Part shown: one piece after another, positions 28,494 to 37,402 of the stretch
How positions within the stretch are numbered: position 1 is the first letter of the stretch
How the letters are laid out: the number at the start of each line of letters is the position of its first letter
NCBI GenBank assembly: GCA_963762205.1
Contig: CAVXJZ010000002.1
Span: 124,001-188,000, forward strand
Direction of reading: 5' to 3'
From: VRUE01 sp963762205
GTDB taxonomy: Bacteria; Actinomycetota; Thermoleophilia; Solirubrobacterales; 70-9
Length of the DNA stretch: 64,000 nucleotides
Translations under genes and position numbers: made by a program
The notes under the pieces: generated by a model
The model's input: the letters and a program-made list of their open reading frames with translations, nothing else
Databases searched by the model: none
What the model was told of the DNA's origin: nothing

Positions 28494-29761
28494 GGGCCAA
28501 GCGATTCGAGTGGAGCGAGCCGGGCCGCGTCGCCGACGAGGTCCGCGCCTGGACGGCCGAGCGAATCACCGCCGAGGACGTCGGCGCGATCGAGGAGGAG
28601 GTGGTCCGCGACGGCGACGGCGGCGTCCTGCGGCTGACCGCCGAGCACGACGCGACCGAGGCTCCGCCCGAGTCCCTGCGCGTCCCCACGGACGCTCCCG
28701 CCGCGGCGCTCGACGGCCTCGACCCGGCGCTGCGGGAGTCGCTCGAGGTCGCCGCTGCCAACATCCGAACCGTCGCCGAGGCCCAGGTCGACGAGGAGCC
28801 CCGCCGGGCGGCCCTGCCCGAGGGACAGACGGTGACGGTGCGCGAGGTCGCGGTCGACTCGGCCGGCGTCTACGCGCCCGGCGGCCGGGCCGCCTACCCG
28901 TCGAGCGTCCTGATGTGCGCGATCCCCGCCCGCGTCGCCGGAGTGCGGCGCCTCGCCCTGGCCTCGCCGCCGCGACCGGACGGCTCGCTCTCCGACGCCG
29001 TCCTGGCCACGGCGGCGCTCTGCGGCGTTGACGAGGTGTACGCGATGGGCGGCGCCCAGGCGATCTTCGCGATGGCCCACGGCACCGAGTCGGTCGCACC
29101 CGTCGACGTCGTGGTCGGGCCGGGCAACGCCTGGGTCCAGGAGGCCAAGCGCAGCGTCTACGGCAGGGTCGGGATCGACTCCTACGCGGGACCGTCGGAG
29201 CTGATGGTCGTCGCCGGCCACGACACCGACCCGGAGTGGGCCGCCCTCGATCTCTGTGCCCAGGCCGAGCACGGGGGCGACAGCCCGCTGCTCGTCGCCG
29301 CCGTCGAGACGGCGGTGCTCGACGCGGTCCTCGCCGCCGTCGAGAGCGCCGCGGCGCAGCGGCCCGGGGTGGCGGACGCCCGTCTCTGCCTGGTCCAGGT
29401 CCCGGACCTGAGCGACGCGATCGACCTCGCCAACGCCTTCGCACCCGAGCACCTCGAGCTGATGGAGGAGGACGCTGCCCGCCTCGCCGACCGGGTGACG
29501 ACCGCCGGCTGCGTCCTCGTCGGCCGCTTCGGCGCCACCGCCTTCGCCGACTACGCGGCGGGGTCCAACCACGTCCTGCCGACCGGCGGAGCCGGGCGTT
29601 TCTCCGGGCCCCTGGGGCCTGGCGTCTTCCGCCGCAAGATCTCCACGGTCGAGGTTCCCGCCGACGCGGCCGCGAAGCTGGGCCCCCACGTGGAGGCGAT
29701 CGCGCGGGTCGAGGGGTTCCCGGTACATGGTGAGTCCGCGATGATTAGGAGCAGGAGATGA
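28490..29761 (+). CDS. hisD: Histidinol dehydrogenase
   Basis: Zinc enzyme performing the last two oxidations to histidine. It has YAPGGRAAYPSSVLM, YAMGGAQAIFAMA, GPGNAWVQEAKR, the ligand-bearing AQAEHGGDSPLLV and the catalytic Glu-His in FAPEHLELM. 423 residues, normal length, no disruption. The Gln and His in AQAEH, a later Asp and the C-terminal His (in VHGES) fit the four zinc ligands. Overlaps hisG and hisB by ATGA. Confidence 0.95.
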   Translation: MRAKRFEWSEPGRVADEVRAWTAERITAEDVGAIEEEVVRDGDGGVLRLTAEHDATEAPPESLRVPTDAPAAALDGLDPALRESLEVAAANIRTVAEAQVDEEPRRAALPEGQTVTVREVAVDSAGVYAPGGRAAYPSSVLMCAIPARVAGVRRLALASPPRPDGSLSDAVLATAALCGVDEVYAMGGAQAIFAMAHGTESVAPVDVVVGPGNAWVQEAKRSVYGRVGIDSYAGPSELMVVAGHDTDPEWAALDLCAQAEHGGDSPLLVAAVETAVLDAVLAAVESAAAQRPGVADARLCLVQVPDLSDAIDLANAFAPEHLELMEEDAARLADRVTTAGCVLVGRFGATAFADYAAGSNHVLPTGGAGRFSGPLGPGVFRRKISTVEVPADAAAKLGPHVEAIARVEGFPVHGESAMIRSRR

Positions 29762-30348
29762 GCCGCACGGCCGACAAGCAGCGCAGCACCGCGGAGACAC
29801 AGATCCGCCTCTCGCTCGACCTCGACGGGGGGGAGGGGAGCACCGCCACCGGAGTCGGCTTCCTCGACCACATGCTCGACCTGCTGGCCCGCCACGGCCG
29901 GCTCGGCCTGCGCGTGGAGGCGAGCGGCGACCTCGAGACCGGCGCGCACCACACGGTCGAGGACGTCGGCATCGTCCTCGGGCAGGCGCTCGACGAGGCG
30001 CTCGGCGACCGCGCCGGGATACGCCGCTACGGGTCCGCGCTGGTGCCGATGGACGAGTCGCTGGCCGAGTGCGCGATCGACATCTCGGGACGGCCGTTTT
30101 GCGCCTTCGCCGCGGACCTGCCGGCGACGACGATCGCCGGCTTCGACACCGAGCTGGCGGAGGAGTTCTTCCGCGCCGTCGCCAACAGCGCCAAGCTCAC
30201 CCTGCACGTCAACGTCCGTGAGGGCACCAACGCGCACCACATGATCGAGGCCGCCTTCAAGGCCTTTGCCCGGGCGCTGCGCGTCGCCGTCTCGGTCGAC
30301 CCGGACGAGAGCGGCGTCCCCTCGACCAAGGGAACGCTCAGCGAGTGA
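29758..30348 (+). CDS. hisB: Imidazoleglycerol-phosphate dehydratase
   Basis: Monofunctional dehydratase (196 aa, no phosphatase domain). Motifs: GFLDHMLDLLARHG, HHTVEDVGIVLGQAL and EGTNAHHMIEAAFKAFARAL, containing the His and Glu residues that bind the two Mn ions. The TGA overlaps the hisH ATG at 30348. Confidence 0.95.
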   Translation: MSRTADKQRSTAETQIRLSLDLDGGEGSTATGVGFLDHMLDLLARHGRLGLRVEASGDLETGAHHTVEDVGIVLGQALDEALGDRAGIRRYGSALVPMDESLAECAIDISGRPFCAFAADLPATTIAGFDTELAEEFFRAVANSAKLTLHVNVREGTNAHHMIEAAFKAFARALRVAVSVDPDESGVPSTKGTLSE

Positions 30349-30974
30349 TGGCCTCCCGAATCGCGATCCTCGACTACGGGATGGGCAACCTGCGCTCCGT
30401 CGAGAAGGCGCTCGAGCACGTCGGTGCGCGCGCATCGGTTACCCACGATCCCACCGAGGCGCGGGCCGCGGACGGGCTGATCCTGCCGGGGGTCGGCGCC
30501 TTCCCCCGCGCGATGGAACGGATCCGCGAGCGCGGCCTCGACGAGCTGATCGACGAGCGGCGGGCGGCGGCTGTCCCGATCCTCGGAATCTGCCTGGGCC
30601 TGCAGCTGCTCTTCGACTCGACCACCGAGCTCGGCGGCGCCTCCGGCCTCGGCCTACTCTCCGGAGAGGTCGCCGAGATCGAGGCGAAGGGCCTCAAGGT
30701 CCCGCACATCGGCTGGTCGCCGGTCCGCTGGGAGAGGGAGTCGGCCCTGGTCGAGGGGATCGAGTCCGAGACCCCTTTCTACTTCGTCCACTCCTTCGTC
30801 CCCGATCCGGACCCGGGGGAGCTGCTCGGCAGCGCTGCGCACGGCTCCCGCTTCGCCTGCGCGGCCCGGCGGGAGAACGTATACGGGGTCCAATTCCACC
30901 CGGAGAAGTCGAGCGCGGCCGGCCTGCGCCTGCTCTCCAACTTCGCGGGGATCTGTGCTGCCGTGCCGGCGTGA
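30348..30974 (+). CDS. hisH: Imidazole glycerol phosphate synthase, glutaminase subunit
   Basis: Supplies ammonia to HisF. Triad: the nucleophile Cys in GICLGLQLLFD, and His-x-Glu in VQFHPEKS. The start ILDYGMGNLRSVEKAL is diagnostic. An alternative GTG start three bases upstream exists. It is followed by hisA with a GTGA overlap. hisF, its partner, lies two genes down. Confidence 0.95.
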   Translation: MASRIAILDYGMGNLRSVEKALEHVGARASVTHDPTEARAADGLILPGVGAFPRAMERIRERGLDELIDERRAAAVPILGICLGLQLLFDSTTELGGASGLGLLSGEVAEIEAKGLKVPHIGWSPVRWERESALVEGIESETPFYFVHSFVPDPDPGELLGSAAHGSRFACAARRENVYGVQFHPEKSSAAGLRLLSNFAGICAAVPA

Positions 30975-31693
30975 TCCTCTACCCGGCGATCGACATCCGG
31001 GGCGGCCGGGCGGTGCGCCTCCTGCAGGGCGACTACGAGCGCGAGACCGCCTACGACGCCGACCCGGCCGACGCCGCCCGCCGTTGGGCCGCCGAAGGAG
31101 CCGCCTTCCTGCACGTCGTCGACCTCGACGGCGCCAAGGCCGGGAGCCCGCAGAACGTCGAGGCCGTCGCCCGCATCGCCGCGGCGGTCGAGTGCCCGAT
31201 CCAGGTCGGCGGGGGCCTGCGCGAGCCCGGGTCCCTGGACGCCGTCTTCGAGGCGGGAGCGTCGCGGGTCGTGATCGGCACCGCCGCCCTGCGCGACCCC
31301 GGCTTCCTCGACCGCGCCCTGCGCGACCACGGCCCCGACGTGGTCGTCTCGATCGACGCCCGCGCCGGCGAGGTCGCGCTCGAGGGCTGGACCGAGGCGG
31401 GTGGCAGGGGGGCGACGGAGGTCGCCGCCGAGCTCGGCGGGCGGGGCGTGCAGCGCTTCCTCTACACCTCGATCGAGGTCGACGGCACGATGGAAGGGCC
31501 GGCCATCGACGAGCTCAACGACGTCGCCGCGGCGACCGGCGCCCAGGTGATCGCCTCGGGCGGCGTCGGCACCCTCTCCGACCTCGAGCTCCTGGCCCGG
31601 GTCGCCGCTCCCAACGTCGAGGGCGCGATCGTCGGCCGGGCGCTCTACGAGCGCCGCTTCACCGTCGCCGAGGGCAACGCCGCCCTCGGCTAG
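30971..31693 (+). CDS. hisA: Phosphoribosylformimino-5-aminoimidazole carboxamide ribotide isomerase
   Basis: Beta/alpha-barrel isomerase. It opens LYPAIDIRGGRAVRLLQGDY (catalytic Asp in AIDI), with VVDLDGAKAG, QVGGGLRE and VIGTAAL phosphate-binding segments and IEVDGTMEGP with the second catalytic Asp. In actinobacteria this protein can be the dual HisA/TrpF enzyme PriA; no trpF is seen here, so PriA activity is possible. GTG start inside the hisH stop. Confidence 0.93.
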   Translation: MILYPAIDIRGGRAVRLLQGDYERETAYDADPADAARRWAAEGAAFLHVVDLDGAKAGSPQNVEAVARIAAAVECPIQVGGGLREPGSLDAVFEAGASRVVIGTAALRDPGFLDRALRDHGPDVVVSIDARAGEVALEGWTEAGGRGATEVAAELGGRGVQRFLYTSIEVDGTMEGPAIDELNDVAAATGAQVIASGGVGTLSDLELLARVAAPNVEGAIVGRALYERRFTVAEGNAALG

Positions 31694-31728
31694 GCGCCTG
31701 GCCCGCCGAACCGGACAAAGCGCCCCGT

Positions 31729-31734
31729 TACGCT
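31729..31734 (+). promoter_or_regulatory. -10 box just before hisF (leaderless type)
   Basis: TACGCT with exactly six bases between it and the hisF ATG, so transcription would start at or next to the A of the start codon. The same TACGCT plus six bases occurs before ispG. Confidence 0.55.
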
Positions 31735-31740
31735 TGCGCG

Positions 31741-32499
31741 ATGGTTCTGAAGAGGGTCATACCGTGCCTCGACGTCGACGCCGGGCGCGTCGTCAAGGGC
31801 ACCAACTTCATCGGCCTGCGCGACGCCGGCGACCCGGTGGAGCTGGCCGAGCGCTACGACGCCGAGGGCGCCGACGAGCTCGTCTTCCTGGACATCACCG
31901 CCTCGCACGAGCGCCGCGAGACGATTGTCGAGCTCGCCCGCCGCACAGCCGACAACGTCTTCATCCCGTTCACGATCGGCGGCGGTATCCGCTCGGTCGA
32001 GGACGCCCAGGCGGTGCTCGACGCCGGCGCCGACAAGGTCTCGGTCAATTCCTCGGCGCTCGATCGCCCCGAGCTGCTCACCGAGCTCGCCGGCCAGTTC
32101 GGCTCCCAGTGCGTCGTGATCGCGATCGACGCGAAGCGCGAGGACGGGTCCTGGGGTGTCTACGTGCATGGGGGCCGCAAGCCGGTGGCCGGCCGGGACG
32201 CGGTCTCCTGGGCGGTCGAGGCGGTCGAGCGGGGCGCGGGGGAGGTGCTGTTGACCAGCATGGACCGGGACGGGACCAATGACGGCTATGACATCGAGCT
32301 CACCCGCACGGTCGCCGACGCGGTGCCGGTGCCGGTCATCGCCTCTGGCGGCGCGGGCACCCTCGAGCACCTCAGCGAGGCGATCGGCGAGGGCGGCGCC
32401 GACGCGGTGCTCTGCGCCTCGATCTTCCACTACGGCAAGTACCGGGTCCGGGACGCCAAGCGCCACCTCGCCGAGGCCGGGGTCCCGGTGCGGCGATAG
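31741..32499 (+). CDS. hisF: Imidazole glycerol phosphate synthase, cyclase subunit
   Basis: Beta/alpha barrel that closes the imidazole ring using ammonia from HisH. Catalytic Asp residues lie in VIPCLDVDAGRVVKG and TSMDRDGTNDGYD; phosphate-binding loops are FTIGGGIRSVEDA and VIASGGAGTLEH. It is separated from hisA by 47 bases and has its own probable promoter. hisC, hisE and hisI are not in the window, so the pathway is split. Confidence 0.95.
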   Translation: MVLKRVIPCLDVDAGRVVKGTNFIGLRDAGDPVELAERYDAEGADELVFLDITASHERRETIVELARRTADNVFIPFTIGGGIRSVEDAQAVLDAGADKVSVNSSALDRPELLTELAGQFGSQCVVIAIDAKREDGSWGVYVHGGRKPVAGRDAVSWAVEAVERGAGEVLLTSMDRDGTNDGYDIELTRTVADAVPVPVIASGGAGTLEHLSEAIGEGGADAVLCASIFHYGKYRVRDAKRHLAEAGVPVRR

Positions 32500-32513
32500 G
32501 GGTCGCGCCCACC

Positions 32514-33479
32514 CTAGGCTTCGTAGGCGCGCAGAAGGTCCACCATGCCGCTCACCCCGGCCGAGCCGAGCACCTCGAGCCGGGCCAGCTCGAGCGGACG
32601 GCGGCGGGTTGCGTAGCCAGGGACCTGGGTGGTCGCGGTCGTGTATCCGGCCGCGCGCACTGCGGCGACCGCCGCCTCGTCGTAGCGGCCGGCCGGATAG
32701 CAGAAGCTCCTGACCGGGACCCCGTACTCGCGGCGCAGGATGCGGCGCGAGCCGGCCACTTCCCGCTCCAGGTCCGCGCCCGACAGAGTGCTGAGGTCGG
32801 AGTGGTCGATCGTGTGGGAGGCGAGCTCCCAGCCGGCGGCGATCATCGCCTCGACGTTGCTCGGGTAGAGGTCCGACCCCTCGGCCTTCATGTTCAGCAC
32901 ACCCGCCCAGCCGTGGCGCCTCAGCTCGGGCAGGGCGAAGGTGAACTGCGGCCGGTAGCCGTCGTCGAAGCTGAGGACCACCGGCCTGCGGGGAAGGGTG
33001 CCCCCGCGCCACCAGGCGTCTTCGACCTGTTCGAGGGTGACCGCCTGGTAGCCGTGGCGGTCGAGCCAATCGATCTGATCGCTGAAGTCAGGCCGGCTCA
33101 CGTAGAGGTCGGGGTAGGGGACCCCCGCCTCGGGCGACCCGAGCACGTGCCACTCGAGGATCGGCACCGGGCCCGTGTGCGGCCCCCAGTCAGGCTGCGG
33201 GGTCGCGTTGCGGACCCGGCCGGACGTCGCGCCCGAGCCGTCACCCTCGGCCGTGGACGCAGTTCGTCCCGCTATCCGGGACGAACTGCGTCCAGGACCG
33301 GCCGCGCCGTTGCGATCTCCGCCCGCGGAGCCCCCGAGCAGTGAGGCAAACAGCGCGACGAGGGCCGCGAGGGCGAGCGCCAACCCACCGACCGCGGCGA
33401 GGCGGCGGCGCCGGAGGCGTCGCCTGCGGCGCTCGCGACGGGCGAGCCGCGCGGCGCGGTCTTTCGCTTGCTCGGTCAT
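32514..33479 (-). CDS. Membrane-anchored NodB-type polysaccharide deacetylase
   Basis: The start at 33479 (MTEQAKDRAARLARRE) gives a highly basic N-terminus and one TM helix (AAVGGLALALAALVALFAS), then a 50-residue Gly/Ser linker and a carbohydrate esterase 4 domain. The catalytic Asp and metal Asp are in LSFDDGYRPQF, the metal His residues in ASHTIDHSDLS and motif 3 is FCYPAGRYDEA. Activity on a cell-wall or surface amino-sugar polymer is likely. The linker is encoded by a stretch containing an 18-bp perfect palindrome. Tail-to-tail with hisF, divergent from the CCA enzyme. Confidence 0.88.
   Translation of the reverse strand: MTEQAKDRAARLARRERRRRRLRRRRLAAVGGLALALAALVALFASLLGGSAGGDRNGAAGPGRSSSRIAGRTASTAEGDGSGATSGRVRNATPQPDWGPHTGPVPILEWHVLGSPEAGVPYPDLYVSRPDFSDQIDWLDRHGYQAVTLEQVEDAWWRGGTLPRRPVVLSFDDGYRPQFTFALPELRRHGWAGVLNMKAEGSDLYPSNVEAMIAAGWELASHTIDHSDLSTLSGADLEREVAGSRRILRREYGVPVRSFCYPAGRYDEAAVAAVRAAGYTTATTQVPGYATRRRPLELARLEVLGSAGVSGMVDLLRAYEA
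33254..33294. repeat. Perfect 18-bp inverted repeat inside the deacetylase linker
   Basis: Arms tggacgcagttcgtcccg (33254-33271) and cgggacgaactgcgtcca (33277-33294) around ctatc. It is translated as part of the Ser/Arg/Ala linker and is not followed by a T-run. Confidence 0.85.
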
Positions 33480-33492
33480 CGGAGAAGCGATC

Positions 33493-34642
33493 ATGGTAGG
33501 CAAGACCCTGCAGATGACCCCGATCTCGACCGAAGAGCTGACCGCGAGGCTGCGCCGCGCCTACCCGGAGCTGGAGGCCGTCGCAGCGGCGTCCGAGGAC
33601 CCGGTCTTCCTGGCCGGGGGCTGCGTGCGCGACCTGCTGCTCGGGCTCGGCCGCTCCGCCAACCTCGATCTCGTCGTCGAGGGCGATGCCGCCGACCTCG
33701 CCTCCCGCATCGGGGCAGACGTGCGTGCGCACGAGCGCTTCGCCACGGCGACCGCCGGGCTCGGGGGCCTCGACGTCGACGTCGCCGCCGCGCGCACCGA
33801 GTCCTACGCCGCCCCCGGGGCCCTGCCGGACGTGACCGTCGGCGCCGACGTCGAGTCGGACCTCGGCCGGCGCGACTTCACGATCAACGCGATGGCGGTA
33901 CCGCTTGCCGAGCCGCGCCTGATCGACCCACACGGGGGCGAGGCCGACCTCGAGGCCCACCTGCTGCGGATCCTGCACCCGGCGTCCTTCGTCGACGACC
34001 CGACCCGGGCGCTGCGTGCAGCGCGTTACGCCGCGCGCCTCGACCTCGACCTCGAGCCGGAGACCGAGAGGCTGCTGAGGGCGGCCGACCTCGACGCCGT
34101 CTCCGCCGATCGCCGCGACGCCGAGCTGCTGCGACTGGCGGCCGAGGCCCAGGGCCCGCGCGGCTTCGAGCTGCTCGCGCATTGGGGGCTCGCCCAGCCG
34201 CGCGCCGGCGGGGTCGAGCTCGCCGAAAGGGTCGCGGCGTTGCTCTCCTCACCCCCCTGGGAGGGCTTTGCCCGGCGCGACCGCACAGTGCTCGCCGCCG
34301 CCCTCGGGCCGCCGGGCGCCGAGCAGGAGCTGGCCTCCGAGCGTCCCGCCGGCCCCTCCGACGCCGTGCGGCTGCGCGGCCCGTCGCGACCCCCCGGAGC
34401 TCGCGCTGGCGCGGGCGCTGGGCGCCGAGTGGCTGGACCGCTATCTGACCGAGTGGCGCGCGGTGTCGCTCGAGATCGGCGGCGAGGACCTGATCGAGGC
34501 CGGGGTGCCGGAGGGGCCGGCCGTGGGCCGCGGACTGGCGGCGGCGCTGCGGATGAAGCTCGACGGCGAGCTCGCGCCCGGGCGCGCCGAGGAGTTGGCG
34601 GCGGCGGTCGCGGCGGCCGGGAGCGACGATGGAGTGGCGTGA
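33493..34642 (+). CDS. tRNA nucleotidyltransferase / poly(A) polymerase family (one frameshift)
   Basis: Adds or repairs CCA on tRNA. The head domain has FLAGGCVRDLLLGLGRSANL then DLVVEGDA, with catalytic acidic residues, and the neck starts RRDFTINAMAVPLAEPRLID. The arginine-rich DDPTRALRAARYAARL segment follows. Near 34375-34395, in a gaccccccgg tract, the frame changes; the second part (RRDPPELALARALGAEWLD) continues the helical C-terminus. A one-base error in the C-run is most likely. The ATG at 33493 or 33514 may be used. It overlaps pgeF by 14 bases. Confidence 0.85.
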
Positions 34643-35393
34643 GGACGGCGGCCTGCGCTGGCTGGAGGCCCGCCTGCCCGGCGCCAGGGCGGCCTTCTCC
34701 GCCCGCCTCGGCGGGGTCAGCGCGGCGCCCCACGACAGCCTCAACCTCGGCGTCCTGACCGAGGATCGGGCCGATGCCGTGGTCGAGAACAGGCGGCGCC
34801 TGGCGGCGACGCTCGGGCTCGAGCCCGAGCGGGTCGCGATCGGCCGCCAGGTCCACGGCATCGAGCTGATCGCCCACTCCGCCGCCCAGGCCCCGAGCCC
34901 GTTCGCGGAACCAGGCTCCGCGATCCCCGAGGTCGACGGGCACGTGATCCCGGCCGCGAACGGCGACGCCGAGCCCCCGCCCGCAGCCCTCGTCTTCGTC
35001 GCCGACTGCCTGCCCGTCGCGCTCGCGGGCCCGGGCGGGGCCGCGGTGCTGCACTGCGGCTGGCGTGGCCTCGCCGGCGGGATCGTCGCCCGCGGCGTGG
35101 AGGCGGTCGCTGCCACCGACGCCGCGATCGGGCCCGGCATCGGAGCCTGCTGCTACGAGGTCGGCCCGGAGGTCCTGGAGGCCTTCGCGGGGCTCGGGCC
35201 GGGGATCGCCTCGGGCCCGATGCTGGATCTGGTCGAGGTCACGCGCCGCCTGCTGGAGCGCGCCGGGGTGCGACGGATCGAGGCGGCCGGCCTCTGCACC
35301 AGCTGCGAGAACGCGCTCTTCTTCTCGCACCGCCGCGACCGGGGACGAACCGGGCGCCAGGCCGGCGTCGTCTGGGTCGAGGAGGGAGGCTGA
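34629..35393 (+). CDS. pgeF: Multicopper-oxidase-like purine nucleoside phosphorylase (YfiH family)
   Basis: Laccase-domain protein. Family motifs are RQVHGIELI, VFVADCLPVAL, LHCGWRGLAGGI, GPGIGACCYEVGPEV and a closing CTSCENALFFSHRRDRGRTGRQ. Members are reported as zinc-dependent purine nucleoside phosphorylases or as peptidoglycan editing factors; the division-gene setting fits the second. 254 aa, no signal peptide. Directly upstream of yggS and sepF, as in many Gram-positive dcw clusters. Confidence 0.88.
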   Translation: MEWREDGGLRWLEARLPGARAAFSARLGGVSAAPHDSLNLGVLTEDRADAVVENRRRLAATLGLEPERVAIGRQVHGIELIAHSAAQAPSPFAEPGSAIPEVDGHVIPAANGDAEPPPAALVFVADCLPVALAGPGGAAVLHCGWRGLAGGIVARGVEAVAATDAAIGPGIGACCYEVGPEVLEAFAGLGPGIASGPMLDLVEVTRRLLERAGVRRIEAAGLCTSCENALFFSHRRDRGRTGRQAGVVWVEEGG

Positions 35394-35396
35394 GCG

Positions 35397-36029
35397 ATGG
35401 TCGAGCCGATCCGCGGGCTGGACCCGGAGCGGGTCGCCGCCAACCTCGAGCGGGCCCGGGAGAAGGCCGGGAGCGGAGTCGAGATCCTGGCGGCGACCAA
35501 GTACGTGCCGATCGAGGAGATGGGCGCCCTTGCCGAGGGCGGCGTCACCCTCGTCGGCGAGAACCGACAGCAGGACCTCGCCGCGAAGCGCGAGCGCTGG
35601 GGCGACGCCTTCGAATGGGACTTCATCGGCAACCTGCAGAGTCGCAAGGTGAAGCAGCTCGTCCCGATCTGCCGCCTGATCCACTCGGTCGCAAGCGACT
35701 CGGCGCTGGCCCAGCTCGGCCGCCACGCACGCCCGGAGACGGAGGTGCTGGTCGAGGTGGACGTCGCCGGCGAGGAGGGCAAGGGGGGGATCCCCCCCGA
35801 GCGCCTGGCGGAGTTCGTCGAGGCCTGCCCGGTGCGAGTCTCGGGCCTGATGACAATGCCGCCCTTCAGCCCCGACCCGGAGGCATCGCGGCCCCATTTC
35901 GCCCGCCTCGCGGAGCTCGCCGCCGAGCACGGGCTGCCCCGGCTCTCGATGGGCACCTCCCAGGACTGGCAGGTCGCGATCGAGGAGGGGGCCACGATCG
36001 TCCGCCTGGGCACGACCCTGTTCCTGTGA
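35397..36029 (+). CDS. PLP homeostasis protein (YggS/PROSC family)
   Basis: Single-domain PLP-binding barrel of alanine racemase fold III. The PLP Lys is in EILAATKYVPIEEM; other motifs are LVGENRQQDLAAKR, WDFIGNLQSRK, SVASDSALAQLGRHA and LSMGTSQDWQVAIEEGAT. No racemase second domain, as usual for the family, which buffers free PLP. Located between pgeF and sepF, a position conserved across actinobacteria. Confidence 0.92.
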   Translation: MVEPIRGLDPERVAANLERAREKAGSGVEILAATKYVPIEEMGALAEGGVTLVGENRQQDLAAKRERWGDAFEWDFIGNLQSRKVKQLVPICRLIHSVASDSALAQLGRHARPETEVLVEVDVAGEEGKGGIPPERLAEFVEACPVRVSGLMTMPPFSPDPEASRPHFARLAELAAEHGLPRLSMGTSQDWQVAIEEGATIVRLGTTLFL

Positions 36030-36046
36030 AGGCGGGCAAAACCGGG

Positions 36047-36052
36047 CATAAT
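36047..36052 (+). promoter_or_regulatory. Probable -10 box for sepF
   Basis: CATAAT 40 bases upstream of the sepF ATG, with ctgtga 17 bases further up as a weak -35. Confidence 0.45.
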
Positions 36053-36092
36053 CGGTAAAGGAGTCGGCCCCCGAAAGCCGAAACACCCGGTC

Positions 36093-36644
36093 ATGGCCCT
36101 ACGCGACACATGGCATAGAGCGCTGGTCTACTTCGGCCTCGCCGAGGACCACGACTACGGCCCCGAGTACGACGAAGTCGACGAGCAGGACACGGGGTCG
36201 GAGGACCTCTTCGAAGGCCGCCGCGAGCGCGAGCCCGCGGGCGTCAGCCGCCTGCCCACCTCGCGGCGCTCGCGCCGCGACGAGATCGACGACATCTTCT
36301 CCGACGACGAGCCGATCTCGGCCTCGCGCACGCGCACGCTGCGGCCGGTCGGCAACGGCGACTCCGACGTCCAGGTTCACCTGGTCATCCCGCGCAACTT
36401 CAACGACGCCCAACAGGTCGCCGACCAGTTCAAGCGCTCGGTGCCGGTGATCCTCAACCTGCAGACCACCGACCACGAGCTCTCGAAGCGGATGATCGAC
36501 TTCTGCTCGGGGCTCACCTACTCGCTCGACGGCGGCATGCAGAGGATCGCCGAGAAGGTCTTTCTGCTCACGCCCCGCAACGTCGAGGTGTCGGCCGAGG
36601 AGAAGGCCCGCCTCATCGACAAGGGGTTCTTCAACCAGTCGTAG
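36093..36644 (+). CDS. sepF: Cell division protein SepF
   Basis: Membrane-associated FtsZ anchor. The N-terminal amphipathic segment LRDTWHRALVYFGLAEDHDY is followed by an acidic, disordered linker (to about residue 90) and the SepF core with VQVHLVIPRNFNDAQQVADQ, VPVILNLQTTDHELSKRMID and FCSGLTYSLDGGMQRI. 183 residues. In actinobacteria SepF replaces FtsA as the membrane tether. Confidence 0.94.
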   Translation: MALRDTWHRALVYFGLAEDHDYGPEYDEVDEQDTGSEDLFEGRREREPAGVSRLPTSRRSRRDEIDDIFSDDEPISASRTRTLRPVGNGDSDVQVHLVIPRNFNDAQQVADQFKRSVPVILNLQTTDHELSKRMIDFCSGLTYSLDGGMQRIAEKVFLLTPRNVEVSAEEKARLIDKGFFNQS

Positions 36645-36645
36645 C

Positions 36646-36651
36646 TAGGCT
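36646..36651 (+). promoter_or_regulatory. -10 box just before proC (leaderless type)
   Basis: TAGGCT, then seven bases, then the proC ATG. It overlaps the end of sepF's downstream region. Confidence 0.5.
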
Positions 36652-36658
36652 GCGCTGG

Positions 36659-37402
36659 ATGGTTATCGGCTTCTGTGGATCGGGCAGCATGGCTGCCGCC
36701 ATGGCCCGCGGCTGGGCCGGCGAGGCGGACGGGATGCTGTTCACCGACTCCGGCTCGGGGCGGGCCGCCGAGCTGGCCGCCGAGCTGGCCGGCGAGGCGC
36801 TCGCCGCCAACGCCGAGCTGGCGGAGCGGGCCGACGTCGTCGTGCTCGCGGTCAAGCCCGCGAAGCTCGCCGAGGTGGCGGCCCAGATGGACGCGGCGAG
36901 GGCCGTCGTCTCGCTGCTCGGAGCCACCTCGCTGGCCGAGGTGCGGGCGGCGTTCCCAGGCGCCGAGGTGGCCCGCGTGATGCCCAACGTCGCGGTCGAG
37001 GTGCGCCGCGGGGTCCTCTGCCTCGCCGGCTCCGCCTCGCCCGAGCTGCGCGCGCTGCTGGAGTCGCTCGGCCACGTCGTCGAGCTGGCGGACGCCGACT
37101 TCGACGCCGCGACGGCGGTGATGGGCTGCGCCCCGGCATACCTGGCGCTCGCGGTCGAGGCGCTGGCCGGCGCCGGCGCCGGCGCCGGGCTGGACGCCGA
37201 CCTGGCCGAGCAGCTGGTGGTGGAGACCACGGCGGGAACCGCCGAGCTGCTGCGCCGTCGCCGCCCGGCAGACGTGCGCGCCGCCGTCGCCTCGCCCGGG
37301 GGCAGCACCGAGGCCGGCCTCGAGGCGCTCGACCGGGAAGGCGCGGCGCGGGCCTTCGAGGCGGCCGTGCGCGCCTCCCTCGAGAGGATGGCAGGGGGAT
37401 GA
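36659..37402 (+). CDS. proC: Pyrroline-5-carboxylate reductase
   Basis: NAD(P)H enzyme for the last step of proline synthesis. N-terminal nucleotide fold IGFCGSGSMAAAMARGW, VVLAVKPAKLAEV, the VARVMPNVAVEVRRGV motif and the C-terminal ASPGGSTEAGLEALDREG signature. It is 247 aa, slightly short for the family, but all key segments are there. Overlaps the YggT gene by ATGA. Its place between sepF and yggT is typical of Gram-positive dcw clusters. Confidence 0.93.
   Translation: MVIGFCGSGSMAAAMARGWAGEADGMLFTDSGSGRAAELAAELAGEALAANAELAERADVVVLAVKPAKLAEVAAQMDAARAVVSLLGATSLAEVRAAFPGAEVARVMPNVAVEVRRGVLCLAGSASPELRALLESLGHVVELADADFDAATAVMGCAPAYLALAVEALAGAGAGAGLDADLAEQLVVETTAGTAELLRRRRPADVRAAVASPGGSTEAGLEALDREGAARAFEAAVRASLERMAGG

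Noticed and set aside
34026..36086. A minus-strand open frame of 686 codons opposite pgeF and yggS
   Set aside because: A shadow frame over clearly conserved plus-strand genes.
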